A stretch of 53,052 nucleotides of DNA from Planctomycetota bacterium (GTDB lineage: Bacteria > Planctomycetota > UBA1135 > UBA2386), in contig JACRLW010000019.1 in NCBI GenBank assembly GCA_016235155.1, positions 1 through 53,052 on the forward strand, in the 5' to 3' direction. The notes below the pieces were generated by a model. It saw nothing but the letters and a program-made list of their open reading frames with translations, was not told where the DNA came from and made no database searches. Both the position numbers and the translations under genes were made by a program. Below, piece by piece: positions 11,096 through 19,656 of this stretch; the stretch's first letter is position 1; every line of letters begins with the position of its first letter.

Positions 11096-11216
11096 GGCGG
11101 ACTTCGTGCGAGAGCGACAACGGACGCGCCGGCCGGCCAGTTCGAACGCGGCGCGCCGTCGAGCGGGGCGCACTGTAACGCGACGCACTCGCGCGGTTCC
11201 CGCGCGCTCGGGCTCC

Positions 11217-11423
11217 TCACGCGCCGGCGCGCACGGCGATCGCGATCGCGGCGGCGATCGCACCCGATGCGAGCGCGAGCACCAACGCCGACAGTCCGCA
11301 CAGCGGCACCACCATCAACGCGAGTCCGCCGACCAGCTGCGGCAGCCGGGTCTGCTTCTTGCCGTAGAGGAAGACGGAGAACCCGATCGTGCTCACGACG
11401 AAGGCGGCGACGAGCTCGGCCAT
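11217..11423 (-). CDS. Small membrane protein (68 residues) with two hydrophobic helices
   Basis: The ATG at 11423 opens a 68-residue protein beginning MAELVAAFVVSTIGFSVFLY. It has one hydrophobic helix, then a loop GKKQTRLPQLVGG, then one or two further hydrophobic stretches (LALMVVPLCGLSALVLALAS) up to the C-terminus. The GF-x-YGKKQ-x-x-PQL-x-G pattern matches short proteins I recall being labelled 'amino acid transport protein' in databases, a label without known experimental basis. It lies downstream of the glycosyltransferase gene on the same strand with a 32-base gap. A longer frame exists upstream to 11555, but it runs through the end of the glycosyltransferase gene, so the shorter start is preferred. 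Confidence 0.7.
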   Translation of the reverse strand: MAELVAAFVVSTIGFSVFLYGKKQTRLPQLVGGLALMVVPLCGLSALVLALASGAIAAAIAIAVRAGA

Positions 11424-11455
11424 GCCCCGCTCATCGACCGGCGTGAGGCAGGGCC

Positions 11456-12520
11456 TCAACGCGGGAGCCATCGCTCGGCGGCGGCGAACACCTCGTCGAC
11501 GCCGATGCTCGTCATGCACTGGTGATGGCCCAACGGGCAGACCTTTCGCTGGCAAGGCACACAGGGCAGTTCGCGGCGCTGGATCACCGTCTGGAGTTCG
11601 AGCGCGTAGTCGGTGTAGCGCGAGTCGGTCGGCCCCATCAGGCAGACCACCGGCACGCCGAACGCGACCGCCACGTGCCGAGGCCCCGTGTCCGCGGTGA
11701 CCATCAGACGCGCGCGCGCGCAGAGCGCCTTCAAGCCGCCGAGCGGCAGCACCGGGTCGACCGCGGCGACGACCCCGGCGGCGGGACCGCCGGCGAGCGC
11801 CGCGATGCCGCGCGCGATTTCGACCTCGGCCGGCCCGGCGAGCACGACGCAGCGCGTCGACGCCCGCGCGGCGAGCCGGCGCGCGAGTTCCGCGAAGCGT
11901 TCCGGAGCCCAGAGCTTGCTCGCCCCGTACGAGGCGCCGGCGGTGAGAAGCACCAGTTGGTCGTCGTCGCCGATGCCGTGTTCGAGCGCCCAGCCCCGGA
12001 CGAGCGCGGCGTCGGACTCGTCGACGGCGAGGCGGGGCGCGATGCGTCCGGGTGGCACGCCGATCCGGTCGAGCAGCGCGGCGTAGTAACCCGGCATCGG
12101 CACCGGGACCCGCCGCGGCCCGGGTTGCCAGAAGAAGCGCTTCCCGCGCGGGGCGCGGGGACCCTCGGTCAGGAGGAACGACCGGCCCTGACGCCAGCCG
12201 GCGCGCCGCGGAACGCCGGCGAGGAACGGCACGAGTGCGGTGACGAACGAGTTCGGCAGGACGACGGCGAGGTCGAAGGCTCCGGCGCGGACCGCCCTGA
12301 CCTGCCGCGCGATCGATGCCGGGTGGACGGAAGACGGCGCGTCGAGGACCTCGTCGAACCAGGCGGTTCCCGAGAGCAGGCCGCGGAGGTACGGACGCAA
12401 CGCGACGGCGATCCGCGCGCTCGGGTGCGCGGCCCGCAACCGCTCGAAGGCGCCGGTCGCCATGACGAAGTCGCCGACCCAGTTCGGGGCGCGCACGTAG
12501 ATGCGTTCGACCGGTCGCAC
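11456..12520 (-). CDS. GT9-family glycosyltransferase (lipopolysaccharide heptosyltransferase II-like)
   Basis: A 354-residue protein starting at GTG 12520, preceded by a purine-rich GAGGGGGG ribosome-binding stretch. The frame is open to a TTG at 12556, which lacks such a site. The N-terminus VERIYVRAPNWVGDFVMA is the typical first strand and glycine loop of ADP-heptose:LPS heptosyltransferases. The C-terminal Rossmann half has GASYGASKLWAPERFAELA and TADTGPRHVAVAFGVP followed by VCLMGPTDSRYT, the nucleotide-sugar binding region. The cysteine-rich tail CVPCQRKVCPLGHHQC is seen in many family members. It should transfer a sugar during assembly of a lipopolysaccharide-type core at the inner face of the cytoplasmic membrane. 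No other LPS genes are nearby, so the exact acceptor is unknown. Confidence 0.88.
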   Translation of the reverse strand: MRPVERIYVRAPNWVGDFVMATGAFERLRAAHPSARIAVALRPYLRGLLSGTAWFDEVLDAPSSVHPASIARQVRAVRAGAFDLAVVLPNSFVTALVPFLAGVPRRAGWRQGRSFLLTEGPRAPRGKRFFWQPGPRRVPVPMPGYYAALLDRIGVPPGRIAPRLAVDESDAALVRGWALEHGIGDDDQLVLLTAGASYGASKLWAPERFAELARRLAARASTRCVVLAGPAEVEIARGIAALAGGPAAGVVAAVDPVLPLGGLKALCARARLMVTADTGPRHVAVAFGVPVVCLMGPTDSRYTDYALELQTVIQRRELPCVPCQRKVCPLGHHQCMTSIGVDEVFAAAERWLPR

Positions 12521-12689
12521 CCGCCCCCCTCTACCGAAGCGCCCGGCGCGCGGCAACGACGTGCACTGGCCGTTCGCGAGGACCGCCGGTTAGAGTCGGC
12601 GCCGCGACCCGCTCGCTGCCGCGCTCCGCCGTCACGAGCCCACCCGCGATCCTGGTCGAGGTCGCGCGATCCCGCGCACCTCTGAAGAC

Positions 12690-15686
12690 ATGGTGGCCGA
12701 AAGCACCCTCCGTCGGCTGGAAGCCGAGTTCGACACCCCGCCGCACCTGATCCGCGCCATCGTGGATCTCCTCGAAGCCGGTGCGAGTCCGCAGTTCGTC
12801 GCGATGTTCCGTCGCGACGAGTGCGGTGACCCCGGCGAAGATCGCGCCGTCGCGATCCACGAACGACTGCGGTTCCTCAGCGAACTCGATCGGCGGCGCG
12901 AGAACCTGCTGTTGCTCGCGGAACAGCGCGCGGCGGAGGGCAACGCCGCGATCGACCTGGAGACGTTGCGAGCGCTGCTCGCCGACACCGTCGACCAGGA
13001 CCTCATCGACGACGTCGACCACGCGCTGCGTCCTCGCGAGCACCGCGCGGAGGCGCGGCTCACCGAACTCGGCCTCGCGGAACTCTTCGCGCGCATCCAC
13101 CGCCACGAACTCGGCGCGCAATCGCCGCAGGACGCCGCGGCTCCGTACGTCGATCCGGCCCGGGATCTCACCGAAATCGACCAGGTCCTCGCCCAGGTCG
13201 TGCTCGCCCTCGCCGAACGCTACGGCGAGGACCCGGCGCTGCGCGCCGCGGTGCGCTCCGAGTTGTCGCGCGGGATCCTCGAGGCCAGGGCCGTCGCCAC
13301 GAAGCGCGGCAAGGGTGGGCGTCGAGCCGCTCAGAAGGAGACGCAGTCACCCGAGACCACACCACTCGAGACCGCAGCGCTCGAGACGACCCCGATCGAC
13401 GTGCCCGCGGATGCGGAGCCCGGGTCGGAAGGTGGCGAAGGCGAGCAAGCGACGGGCGAGCAAGCGACGGACGAGCAAGCGACGGAAGACGGATTCGCGG
13501 ACGAGGCTCACGCGGAGTCTCCGCTCCCCAGCGAGCCGGAGTCGGAGCAGGTCGAAGCGGGCGAGCCCGTCGCGTCCGAGGTCGCGACTCCAGAAGCCGC
13601 GACTTCCGAGGCCGCGACGCCGGAACCCGCGGCGGAGCAGGGCGACGAGCCCGATCGCGACTCCCGCGAACGACCAGTGCACAAGAGCGGCGGCGATCGC
13701 TTCGGCAAGCTCGCCGGGCTCGAGGAGCCGGTGCGCAAGGTCCCCGCTCAACGGATGCTCGCGTTGCGCCGCGCCGAGCGCGAAGGCTTCCTGACCCTGC
13801 GGTTGAAGCTCGCGCCCGGAGCGGAGCTCGCCTTGTTCCGGAAGCACTTCTCGCCCGACGTCGACCCCGAGTCCGCGTTCGGTCGCTTCCTCGACCTCGT
13901 CTACGGGCACGCCTGGGACCACTACACCCACCGGCCCTGCGAGGAGCGCGTCCGCCATCACCTGAAGGAGAAGGCCGACAAGGAGCAGGTCCGCAACTTC
14001 GCGCGCTCGCTGCGCGCGCAGTTGATGGCGCCGGGCAGCGGCGAGAAGCCGGTTGCGGCGCTGCGCGTCGCGGGCCGCAGCGTCTGGCTCGCGGTCGTCG
14101 GCGAAGACGGCGCGCCGCGCGTCAAGCGCACGCTCGGCATCCCCGACGATCCCGCGGCCCAGGAGCAGTTGCTGGACGAGCTCGTCACCGCGCTGCGCGA
14201 ACTCCCGCCCGGCTTCCTCGTGATCCCGCACGGCCGCCGTGAAGGACCGGCGCGCGACATCGCCGATCGCCTGCTCGCGAAGCTCCCTCCCGAACTCGCG
14301 CGACCGACGATCGTCACGCTCGACGAGACCTCGTCGATCGTGTGGGCGACGAGCGCATCCGCGCGGCGCCGCCACGGCGCGAGCGACACCGGCTTGCGCG
14401 CGACGCTCAGCCTCGCCCGCCGCGTGCACGATCCGCTGTTCGAACTCATGCGCGTGGACGTCCGCGGCCTCGGCCTCGGGCAAAACCTCACCGAGGTCCA
14501 TCAAGGCCTGCTGCGCCGCCACCTCGACGCCGCGATCACGTCCTGTCTCGCGCGCATCGGCATCGACGTGAATCGCGCCGATCCCGCCCTGCTCGCCCGT
14601 GCACCGGGGATCGGCCGCGAACTCGCCGCGGCGATCGTGAAGGAGCGGAGCGCGCACGGCCCGTTCAAGTCGCTCGCGGAACTCGAACGCGTCCCCGAAC
14701 TCGAGCCGGCGCGACGCGACTTCGTCGCGTGCTTCCTGAGGATTCACGGCGGGGCGGACCCGCTCGACGCGACCGGCATCCCGCCGGAGGATCGCGCGCT
14801 CGCCGCGCGCATCGCCGACGCCGCGGGCAAGCCGCTCCTCGAACTGCTCGGCCACGGCATGCGCGGCCTCGACATCGAGGCGCTGTGCGACGCGACCAAC
14901 GGCCCGCTGCGCGTGCGCGACACGATCGACGCGATCGTGCGCGGCAACCGCGATCCGCGCGGCGCCATCGCCGGCTTCACGAACGACGGCGTGCGCAGCT
15001 TCGCGGACCTCAAGGTCGACGCCGAGTTGCGCGGACGCATCACCAACCTCACCGACTTCGGCGCGTTCGTCGACCTCGGCATCTCGCAGGACGGGTTGAT
15101 CCACGTCTCGCAGATCCCGCCGCAACGCCTGCGCGACCCGGATGACGCGCTGCGCGTCGGCGAGGTCGTGACCGTCTACGTTCTCAGCCTCGACGCCGAC
15201 AAGCACAAGGTCGGCCTCTCGCTCTACAAACCGCGCCACATGCGCGAGGGTCGCCCCGCGACGCTCGGCGAACGACTCGCGGCGGGCGGAGGTCGTCGCG
15301 AACGGCGCGCACCCGCGCCCGAGAAGATGTCGCGCGCCGCGCGCGCACCCGACGGCTCGCGCGGTCCGCGACGCGGCGGGCCGGGTGGCGGAGGCTCAGG
15401 CCGCGGCGGTCCGGGCGGCGGACGGGATCGCCCGCGCGGTCAACCGGGCGAAGGCGGTGGAGCGCCGCGCGGCGGCGATCGCCGTCGTGAGGGTGGCCCG
15501 CCGCGCGAGGATCGCGAGCCGCGCTCGCCGGGCGGCCCGCGCGTGTTCACGATCGAGAGCGAGAAGCCGATCGAGACCTCGCGCGGCAAGAAGGGCGAAC
15601 TCCGCTCGCTGTCGAGCCTGCGCAGTCTGCTCCGCGAACAGTTCGAGAAGCCGCCCGAACCGCCGGCCGCGCCTCCCGCGCCGTGA
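12690..15686 (+). CDS. Tex-like RNA-binding protein with long acidic linker, degenerate YqgF domain and RGG tail
   Basis: This 998-residue protein has the domain order of the transcription accessory protein Tex but is larger than the usual 720-800. Residues 1-210 are the helical Tex N-terminus and 210-330 a Glu/Ala/Thr-rich insertion with tandem repeats. About 335-610 is the core with a YqgF-like domain, 620-690 helix-hairpin-helix units (RAPGIGRELAAAIVKER), and 775-850 an S1 domain (GRITNLTDFGAFVDLG, DGLIHVSQIP). A Gly/Arg-rich tail (GGGSGRGGPGGGRDRPRG) runs to about 965. The YqgF DPG-R-G motif expected at the core is replaced by VAGRSVWLAVVGEDG, so the nuclease-like centre appears lost. A role in transcription or RNA binding fits the S1, HhH and RGG parts. 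It heads a four-gene run ending at 17900. Confidence 0.88.
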   Translation: MVAESTLRRLEAEFDTPPHLIRAIVDLLEAGASPQFVAMFRRDECGDPGEDRAVAIHERLRFLSELDRRRENLLLLAEQRAAEGNAAIDLETLRALLADTVDQDLIDDVDHALRPREHRAEARLTELGLAELFARIHRHELGAQSPQDAAAPYVDPARDLTEIDQVLAQVVLALAERYGEDPALRAAVRSELSRGILEARAVATKRGKGGRRAAQKETQSPETTPLETAALETTPIDVPADAEPGSEGGEGEQATGEQATDEQATEDGFADEAHAESPLPSEPESEQVEAGEPVASEVATPEAATSEAATPEPAAEQGDEPDRDSRERPVHKSGGDRFGKLAGLEEPVRKVPAQRMLALRRAEREGFLTLRLKLAPGAELALFRKHFSPDVDPESAFGRFLDLVYGHAWDHYTHRPCEERVRHHLKEKADKEQVRNFARSLRAQLMAPGSGEKPVAALRVAGRSVWLAVVGEDGAPRVKRTLGIPDDPAAQEQLLDELVTALRELPPGFLVIPHGRREGPARDIADRLLAKLPPELARPTIVTLDETSSIVWATSASARRRHGASDTGLRATLSLARRVHDPLFELMRVDVRGLGLGQNLTEVHQGLLRRHLDAAITSCLARIGIDVNRADPALLARAPGIGRELAAAIVKERSAHGPFKSLAELERVPELEPARRDFVACFLRIHGGADPLDATGIPPEDRALAARIADAAGKPLLELLGHGMRGLDIEALCDATNGPLRVRDTIDAIVRGNRDPRGAIAGFTNDGVRSFADLKVDAELRGRITNLTDFGAFVDLGISQDGLIHVSQIPPQRLRDPDDALRVGEVVTVYVLSLDADKHKVGLSLYKPRHMREGRPATLGERLAAGGGRRERRAPAPEKMSRAARAPDGSRGPRRGGPGGGGSGRGGPGGGRDRPRGQPGEGGGAPRGGDRRREGGPPREDREPRSPGGPRVFTIESEKPIETSRGKKGELRSLSSLRSLLREQFEKPPEPPAAPPAP
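13441..13485 (+). repeat. 15-bp tandem repeat (3 copies) in the Tex-like gene
   Basis: Three consecutive 15-base units (GCGAGCAAGCGACGG, identical twice, then with one change) encode GEQAT/DEQAT five-residue repeats in the acidic linker. A second degenerate 15-base repeat at about 13577-13631 encodes (S/P)EAAT units. Because 15 is a multiple of three, copy-number changes would alter linker length without breaking the frame. Confidence 0.85.
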
Positions 15687-16990
15687 CGCGGGCGCGCATG
15701 GCGCGATCCGTCCGCGCACTCGCGGTCGCCATCGCCTTCGCCGTGGCGGGCAGCGCGCAGGTCGTCGTCGACCCTTGCGGTCCGGGAGTCCTCGGCACGC
15801 CGTCGACGTCGCCCGAGCTCGGCAGCGCGGGTCTCGGCGTCGCGGAAGTCGCGCAGCTCGCGCTCGTGCCGAATCCGAGCGGCAGCGGCTGGCTCGGCAG
15901 CGCCACCGTCAAGCGCATCGGCAACGTCGACTTCGACGTCCTCGCGTTCAGCTGGTCCGGGCCGGGTACCGCGCCGGTCGCCGACGCGACCCTCGACGCG
16001 TTGAACGGTCCGGGTGACGAGGGTTCGTGCAGCCTGAGCCACGACGGCCGCGCGCTCGTGATGGACTGCGGCGCCGGGAATCCGGCATCGGCGATCGGCA
16101 ACCATCCGATCCTCGCCACGCGCGCGACGAGCTCGGGTCCGTTCACCGTCGTCGGCGACCTCGGCGGGATGTTCCCCGCGTTCCCCGGCTACTACGACCC
16201 CCGGCTCGGACGCGCGGATCTCGACGACGACGGCACACTCGACGACGTCGTCTTCTTCACGACGCCGACCGGCGGCATCGACGCGGGCAAGCTCGATCGC
16301 GTCAGCGGCGCCGTGACGTCGCGCACGATCGCGATCCCGCCGCTGTCCCATCTGCCCGGCTTCGTGTCCTGCCACTCGCCGGCCCCGGCCTGCGACCGCA
16401 ACGGCGTGACGCGCGGTCTGTGGTTCGCGGTGCATTCCGCGAGCTCCGGCTCGGACGCGTACTGGTATCCGGGCATCGCGACGGCGCTGCATCCGCAAGC
16501 CACCGCGCTCGGCCGCCGCGGTCACGCGGTCTTCGACGACGGCGCGGCGTGGGACGCGAACCCGGCCGTCCTCCGCGGGACCGTGTACTTCGCGCGCGCG
16601 GCAGGCGCGGCGTTCGGCGATCCGCTGCGCATCGACGCCTTCACGTTGTCGAGCGCGGCGGTCGTCGCGAGCGCGGGCGGCCCGGCGACCCACGTCGGAC
16701 TCTTGCCCTCGCCGCGATGGACCGCGCCGTTCGCCGCGGCGATCAACCTCGGCTACGCGCAGTTCGCGACGCCGATCACCCCGGCGAGCTTCGGCTTCCT
16801 CGGCGTCGGCCACGTCTGCGTGGTCCCGATGATGGCGATCGGGGTGAGCGCCGCGAACGGCGAGATCACGCTGAGCTACCCGGTCGCCGCCGGACTGCCG
16901 CGGGGCGTCGTGCTGCTGCAAGCACTCGCGCTCGAGACCAACCGCAACGAACTCTGGGCGAGCAACGTCGCGTGGCTCGAACTCCGATGA
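15683..16990 (+). CDS. Secreted protein with planctomycete-type C-terminal domain, function unknown
   Basis: The GTG at 15683 overlaps the Tex-like stop (GTGA); ATG at 15698 is an alternative. The first 25 residues form a signal peptide (RSVRALAVAIAFAVAGSAQ). The middle carries a single Asp-rich loop, ADLDDDGTLDDVVFF, like an FG-GAP/VCBS calcium loop, and a beta-rich region. The last 120 residues (from about LPSPRWTAPFAAAINLGYA to ELWASNVAWLELR) resemble the C-terminal beta domain found on many secreted planctomycete proteins, in which a repeated-strand unit precedes a final conserved strand. I know no function for it. It is coupled to the Nudix gene downstream by ATGA. Confidence 0.75.
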   Translation: MTRARMARSVRALAVAIAFAVAGSAQVVVDPCGPGVLGTPSTSPELGSAGLGVAEVAQLALVPNPSGSGWLGSATVKRIGNVDFDVLAFSWSGPGTAPVADATLDALNGPGDEGSCSLSHDGRALVMDCGAGNPASAIGNHPILATRATSSGPFTVVGDLGGMFPAFPGYYDPRLGRADLDDDGTLDDVVFFTTPTGGIDAGKLDRVSGAVTSRTIAIPPLSHLPGFVSCHSPAPACDRNGVTRGLWFAVHSASSGSDAYWYPGIATALHPQATALGRRGHAVFDDGAAWDANPAVLRGTVYFARAAGAAFGDPLRIDAFTLSSAAVVASAGGPATHVGLLPSPRWTAPFAAAINLGYAQFATPITPASFGFLGVGHVCVVPMMAIGVSAANGEITLSYPVAAGLPRGVVLLQALALETNRNELWASNVAWLELR

Positions 16991-17664
16991 CCGGCGCCGA
17001 ACTCGTGCTCGTCGTCGACCGCATGGCCTTCTTCGGCGGCCGTTGGCCGCAGGGGCTCGTGCCTCTCGCCGGAGCCGCCGCGGCCGACCTGCTCGGCAGC
17101 CTCGAGGCGGCGGCCCGCTTCGTCCCGCGCCCGGCGGCGGAGGACGACCCCTCGCTCAAGCAGCTCATCCCCTACTGCGCGCTGGTGACGGGCACGGAGG
17201 TGTTCTGCGTCGAGCGCCTGCGAACCCAGGGTGAGGCGCGGCTCCACGGCCGCCTCTCGATCGGCATCGGCGGCCACATCGGGCCCGAGGACTCCCCGCC
17301 CGCCGGAGCGGTCCGTCGCGGGTTGTGGCGCGAATTGAACGAGGAGCTGGTGCTCCCGACCGTCCCCCTCGCAGACCCGCGCTTCGTCGGACTGCTCAAC
17401 GACGACTCGAACCCGGTCGGTGCCGTGCACGTCGGACTCGTGCACCTGCTCGAACTCGGAGCCGGGACCGGGACCGGGCTCGGGGTCCGTGAAATCTCGA
17501 AGATGGCCGGCGCTTTCAGGCGCCTTGCCGACCCTGGAAACCCATGGCAAGATGCCGCCCGCCTCGAAACCTGGTCGGCCGCACTGCTGGCAGCACTCCC
17601 CCCGCTGCTGGAACCCCGCGCAGGCGGCCATCCGGACGGGTCTGACTCTCGCACAAGGAACTGA
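16987..17664 (+). CDS. Nudix hydrolase (COG4112-like predicted phosphoesterase)
   Basis: A 225-residue protein whose ATG overlaps the preceding stop as ATGA. The core LHGRLSIGIGGHIGPED followed by RRGLWRELNEELVL is a Nudix box, with the REL-x-EEL metal-binding glutamates in place. FVGLLNDDSNPVGAVHVGLV downstream is the typical strand pair of the COG4112 group. The first 55 residues are an extension and the last 50 are poorly conserved. Nudix enzymes hydrolyse nucleoside diphosphates linked to another moiety; the substrate of this subgroup is not established. It sits between a secreted-protein gene and the Sm-like gene, the latter starting two bases after its stop. Confidence 0.82.
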   Translation: MTGAELVLVVDRMAFFGGRWPQGLVPLAGAAAADLLGSLEAAARFVPRPAAEDDPSLKQLIPYCALVTGTEVFCVERLRTQGEARLHGRLSIGIGGHIGPEDSPPAGAVRRGLWRELNEELVLPTVPLADPRFVGLLNDDSNPVGAVHVGLVHLLELGAGTGTGLGVREISKMAGAFRRLADPGNPWQDAARLETWSAALLAALPPLLEPRAGGHPDGSDSRTRN

Positions 17665-17666
17665 GG

Positions 17667-17900
17667 ATGCCACGCATGGCAGAGCGCAAGACGCTGAAGC
17701 CGTCCCGCGATCGGATCTACGACTTGCTGATGAACGCAAGGCAGGCCGACTGGGTGACGCTGAACCTGGATGACGGATCGACCTTCTCGGGTGCGATCAT
17801 CTTCAACGAGTTCAAGGGAACTGGCCGGCTGATCAACGTCGACGACGAGGTCAGCTTCGACTTCAACGTCGACCAGGTCGTCGACGTCAAGATCGCATGA
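17667..17900 (+). CDS. 77-residue Sm/Hfq-like protein (candidate RNA-binding)
   Basis: The ATG at 17667 lies eight bases after AAGGA (17654-17658), a good ribosome-binding site, and two bases after the Nudix stop; a second ATG at 17676 is possible. The protein reads as a short N-terminal helix (RDRIYDLLMNARQ), then VTLNLDDGSTFSGAIIFNEF, then GTGRLINVDDEVSFDFNVD and QVVDVKIA. This is the helix plus five-strand order of bacterial Hfq: the DG-x-x-x-x-G turn of strands 1-2 and the N-x-F segment before strand 3 line up. The Hfq YKHA motif of the proximal RNA-binding face is replaced by FDFNVD. I infer an Sm fold; ring formation and RNA binding are not shown. The 346-base region after the gene holds hairpins and a terminator. 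Confidence 0.6.
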   Translation: MPRMAERKTLKPSRDRIYDLLMNARQADWVTLNLDDGSTFSGAIIFNEFKGTGRLINVDDEVSFDFNVDQVVDVKIA

Positions 17901-18246
17901 GGCGCTGAACGCGGCCGGCGGCACACGCGGGTCGCGCGGACCTCGTCCAGCGGGCGGGTCTCCTCCAGCGAACACGGGCGGTAGGAGCGGAATTAAGAAC
18001 ACCGCCGGGACCCTCACGGGCCCCGACGGTGCAGGTCTGCTCCGAAGGTTCGGATCGCAGCGGCCTTCGCGTGCCTGGTCCAGCCGTCGCGCCGAGAACA
18101 GCGACCCGGTCTGACCACCGGGTCGGCGACGTTCGGTGATCCCGCTGGGAGCGACCGCCCGACGCTGTGGCGCCTTCCTACGGGGACCTCCGTTCGTGGT
18201 CCAGATCTTTTTACGCGCCCCCAGGCGTCGGGGTGGTTCGGGACGT
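17901..18246 (+). ncRNA. Structured intergenic region, candidate small RNA
   Basis: No plausible gene occupies this gap. On the + strand it contains GGCGGT (17977-17982) pairing with ACCGCC (18001-18006). It also has CTGC-TCCGA (18037-18045) pairing with TCGGA-tc-GCAG (18050-18060), and a perfect 9-base hairpin CGACCCGGT/ACCGGGTCG (18102-18125) with loop CTGACC. It ends at a hairpin followed by five Ts (18184-18212). This could be the structured 3' leader-like tail of the Sm-like operon or a separate small RNA; I found no convincing promoter. I compared it by eye with SRP RNA, 6S RNA, tmRNA and RNase P signatures and it matches none. Confidence 0.4.
18184..18212 (+). terminator. Intrinsic terminator candidate after the Sm-like gene region
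   Basis: GGACC (18184-18188) pairs with GGTCC (18198-18202) around a 9-base loop, and TTTTT follows at 18208-18212. In a region this GC-rich a T5 run after a stem stands out. It is oriented to stop + strand transcripts arriving from the Sm-like gene, ahead of the convergent histidine kinase gene. Confidence 0.5.
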
Positions 18247-19656
18247 TCACGACGAGGGCGTCGACCCCGATGTCGCACCGTCGAGCGCGGGGAGGACGAC
18301 GCGGAAGCGCGAGCCGACCCCGACTTCGCTCTCGACCTCGATGCGCCCGCGGTGACGCTCGACGATGCCGTGACTCAGCGCGAGGCCGAGTCCGGTGCCG
18401 CGGCCGACGCCCTTCGTCGTGAAGAACGGGTCGAAGATCTTGCCGAGGTTCTGCGGCGGGATGCCCTCGCCCTGATCGGCGACTTCGAGCACGACGTCGC
18501 GCCCGTCGTCGCCGACCGACGTGCCGAGCGTCACGCGGGTGCCGGGGCGCGATGCGTCGCGCGCGTTGAGCAGCAGGTTCACGAGCACCTGGAGCAGGTG
18601 GTTCGCGGACCCGAGCACGCGCGGATCGCCAGGAGCGAGCCGGACGTCCAGCGCGACCTCGGCGGAGCGGTACGGAACGCGCACGAGTTCCGCGGCTTCC
18701 GGCACGAGTTCGTTCACCCGCAGCGGCACGAGTTCGAACGGCCGCTCGCGCGAGAAGGTCAGCAGGCCGTCGGTGATCGTGCCGATGCGCTGCGCGTGCT
18801 TGTCGATCGCGTCGAGCTCGGCGATCAGCAGGTCCTTCGGATCACGGTCCTCGATGCGGTAGCGGAGCACGCCGACCTTGCTGCGGATCACGCCGACCGG
18901 GTTGTTGATCTCGTGGCTCACGCCCGCGGCGAGCGTGCCGATCGAGGCGAGCTTTTCGCTGAGCGCAAGCTGGCGCGTGAGTCCCTTGAGCTCGGCTTCA
19001 CGACCGGCGAGGCGCCGGAGAACGGCGGCGACGATCAGGATCGCGAGCGAGAGGACGAGGCCGAGCGTGGTCAGCCAACCGGTGAGAACCAGCGTGTCGA
19101 CCGTGCGCGGGTCGAACAACGCGCCGACGAGAGGGTGATGCGGGAGTTGTCCCCGCCGCACGAGGAGCGCGAGTCCGACCGCGAGCGCGAGGCTCAACGC
19201 GGCGACGAACACCGCCGCGCGCACCGACAGGAGCAACGCGGCGATCAGGGTGTGGAACAGGAAGCTGACGACCAGCGGGTTCGAGACGCCGCCGCTCCAG
19301 AACAGCAGCAACGTCAGGATCATCAGGTCGAGCCCGATCTGGAGATCGACGTGGCGTCGAACCGCCGCCGCGTCCCGCGTGCCGGTACTCCGCGACCATC
19401 TGACGTACGCACAGTTCACGACCAGCGTCGCGCCGGTCAACCACAGGAACGGCCGGGCGTCGTCGACGATCGCGAAGCGCCACGCGACGAACCCGAGCAG
19501 CGCCATCCCCAGCACCGCGCCGTACCGCAGGTTGTTGAACCAGTGGATCTGCTCGAGGAGGCGGCCGGCGTCGCTCGCGCGCAGCGCGAGACCGCGGAGG
19601 GCGGCCTCGGCGGGCGGCGCGTCACTCGTCGCCATGCGATCGCGGTCGGTACTCAC
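18247..19656 (-). CDS. Membrane sensor histidine kinase, RegB/PrrB-like
   Basis: The 469-residue protein has five or six membrane helices at about residues 45-215. A loop SGGVSNPLV at 121-129 resembles the GG-x-x-NPF signature that RegB/PrrB redox kinases use for quinone sensing. A HisKA domain carries SHEINNPVG (phosphorylated His about 248), followed by an HATPase domain with [28 protein letters not shown] and [11 protein letters not shown]. RegB's redox-active cysteine is not apparent, so redox sensing is inference. The gene starts at GTG 19656 or ATG 19635; either way it overlaps the permease stop. It is last in the ABC-transporter operon, and no partner response regulator gene is adjacent. 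Confidence 0.9.
   Translation of the reverse strand: MSTDRDRMATSDAPPAEAALRGLALRASDAGRLLEQIHWFNNLRYGAVLGMALLGFVAWRFAIVDDARPFLWLTGATLVVNCAYVRWSRSTGTRDAAAVRRHVDLQIGLDLMILTLLLFWSGGVSNPLVVSFLFHTLIAALLLSVRAAVFVAALSLALAVGLALLVRRGQLPHHPLVGALFDPRTVDTLVLTGWLTTLGLVLSLAILIVAAVLRRLAGREAELKGLTRQLALSEKLASIGTLAAGVSHEINNPVGVIRSKVGVLRYRIEDRDPKDLLIAELDAIDKHAQRIGTITDGLLTFSRERPFELVPLRVNELVPEAAELVRVPYRSAEVALDVRLAPGDPRVLGSANHLLQVLVNLLLNARDASRPGTRVTLGTSVGDDGRDVVLEVADQGEGIPPQNLGKIFDPFFTTKGVGRGTGLGLALSHGIVERHRGRIEVESEVGVGSRFRVVLPALDGATSGSTPSS

Noticed and set aside
18031..18060. Possible SRP RNA signature near CAGGTCTGC...CGCAGC
   Set aside because: The conserved GGAAGG-AGCAG loop sequence of SRP RNA is not present, so the resemblance is superficial.
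17172..18278. Minus-strand frame covering the Sm-like gene and the structured region
   Set aside because: The + strand Nudix and Sm-like genes have motifs, spacing and a ribosome-binding site. The minus frame reads through hairpins and has no recognisable domain.
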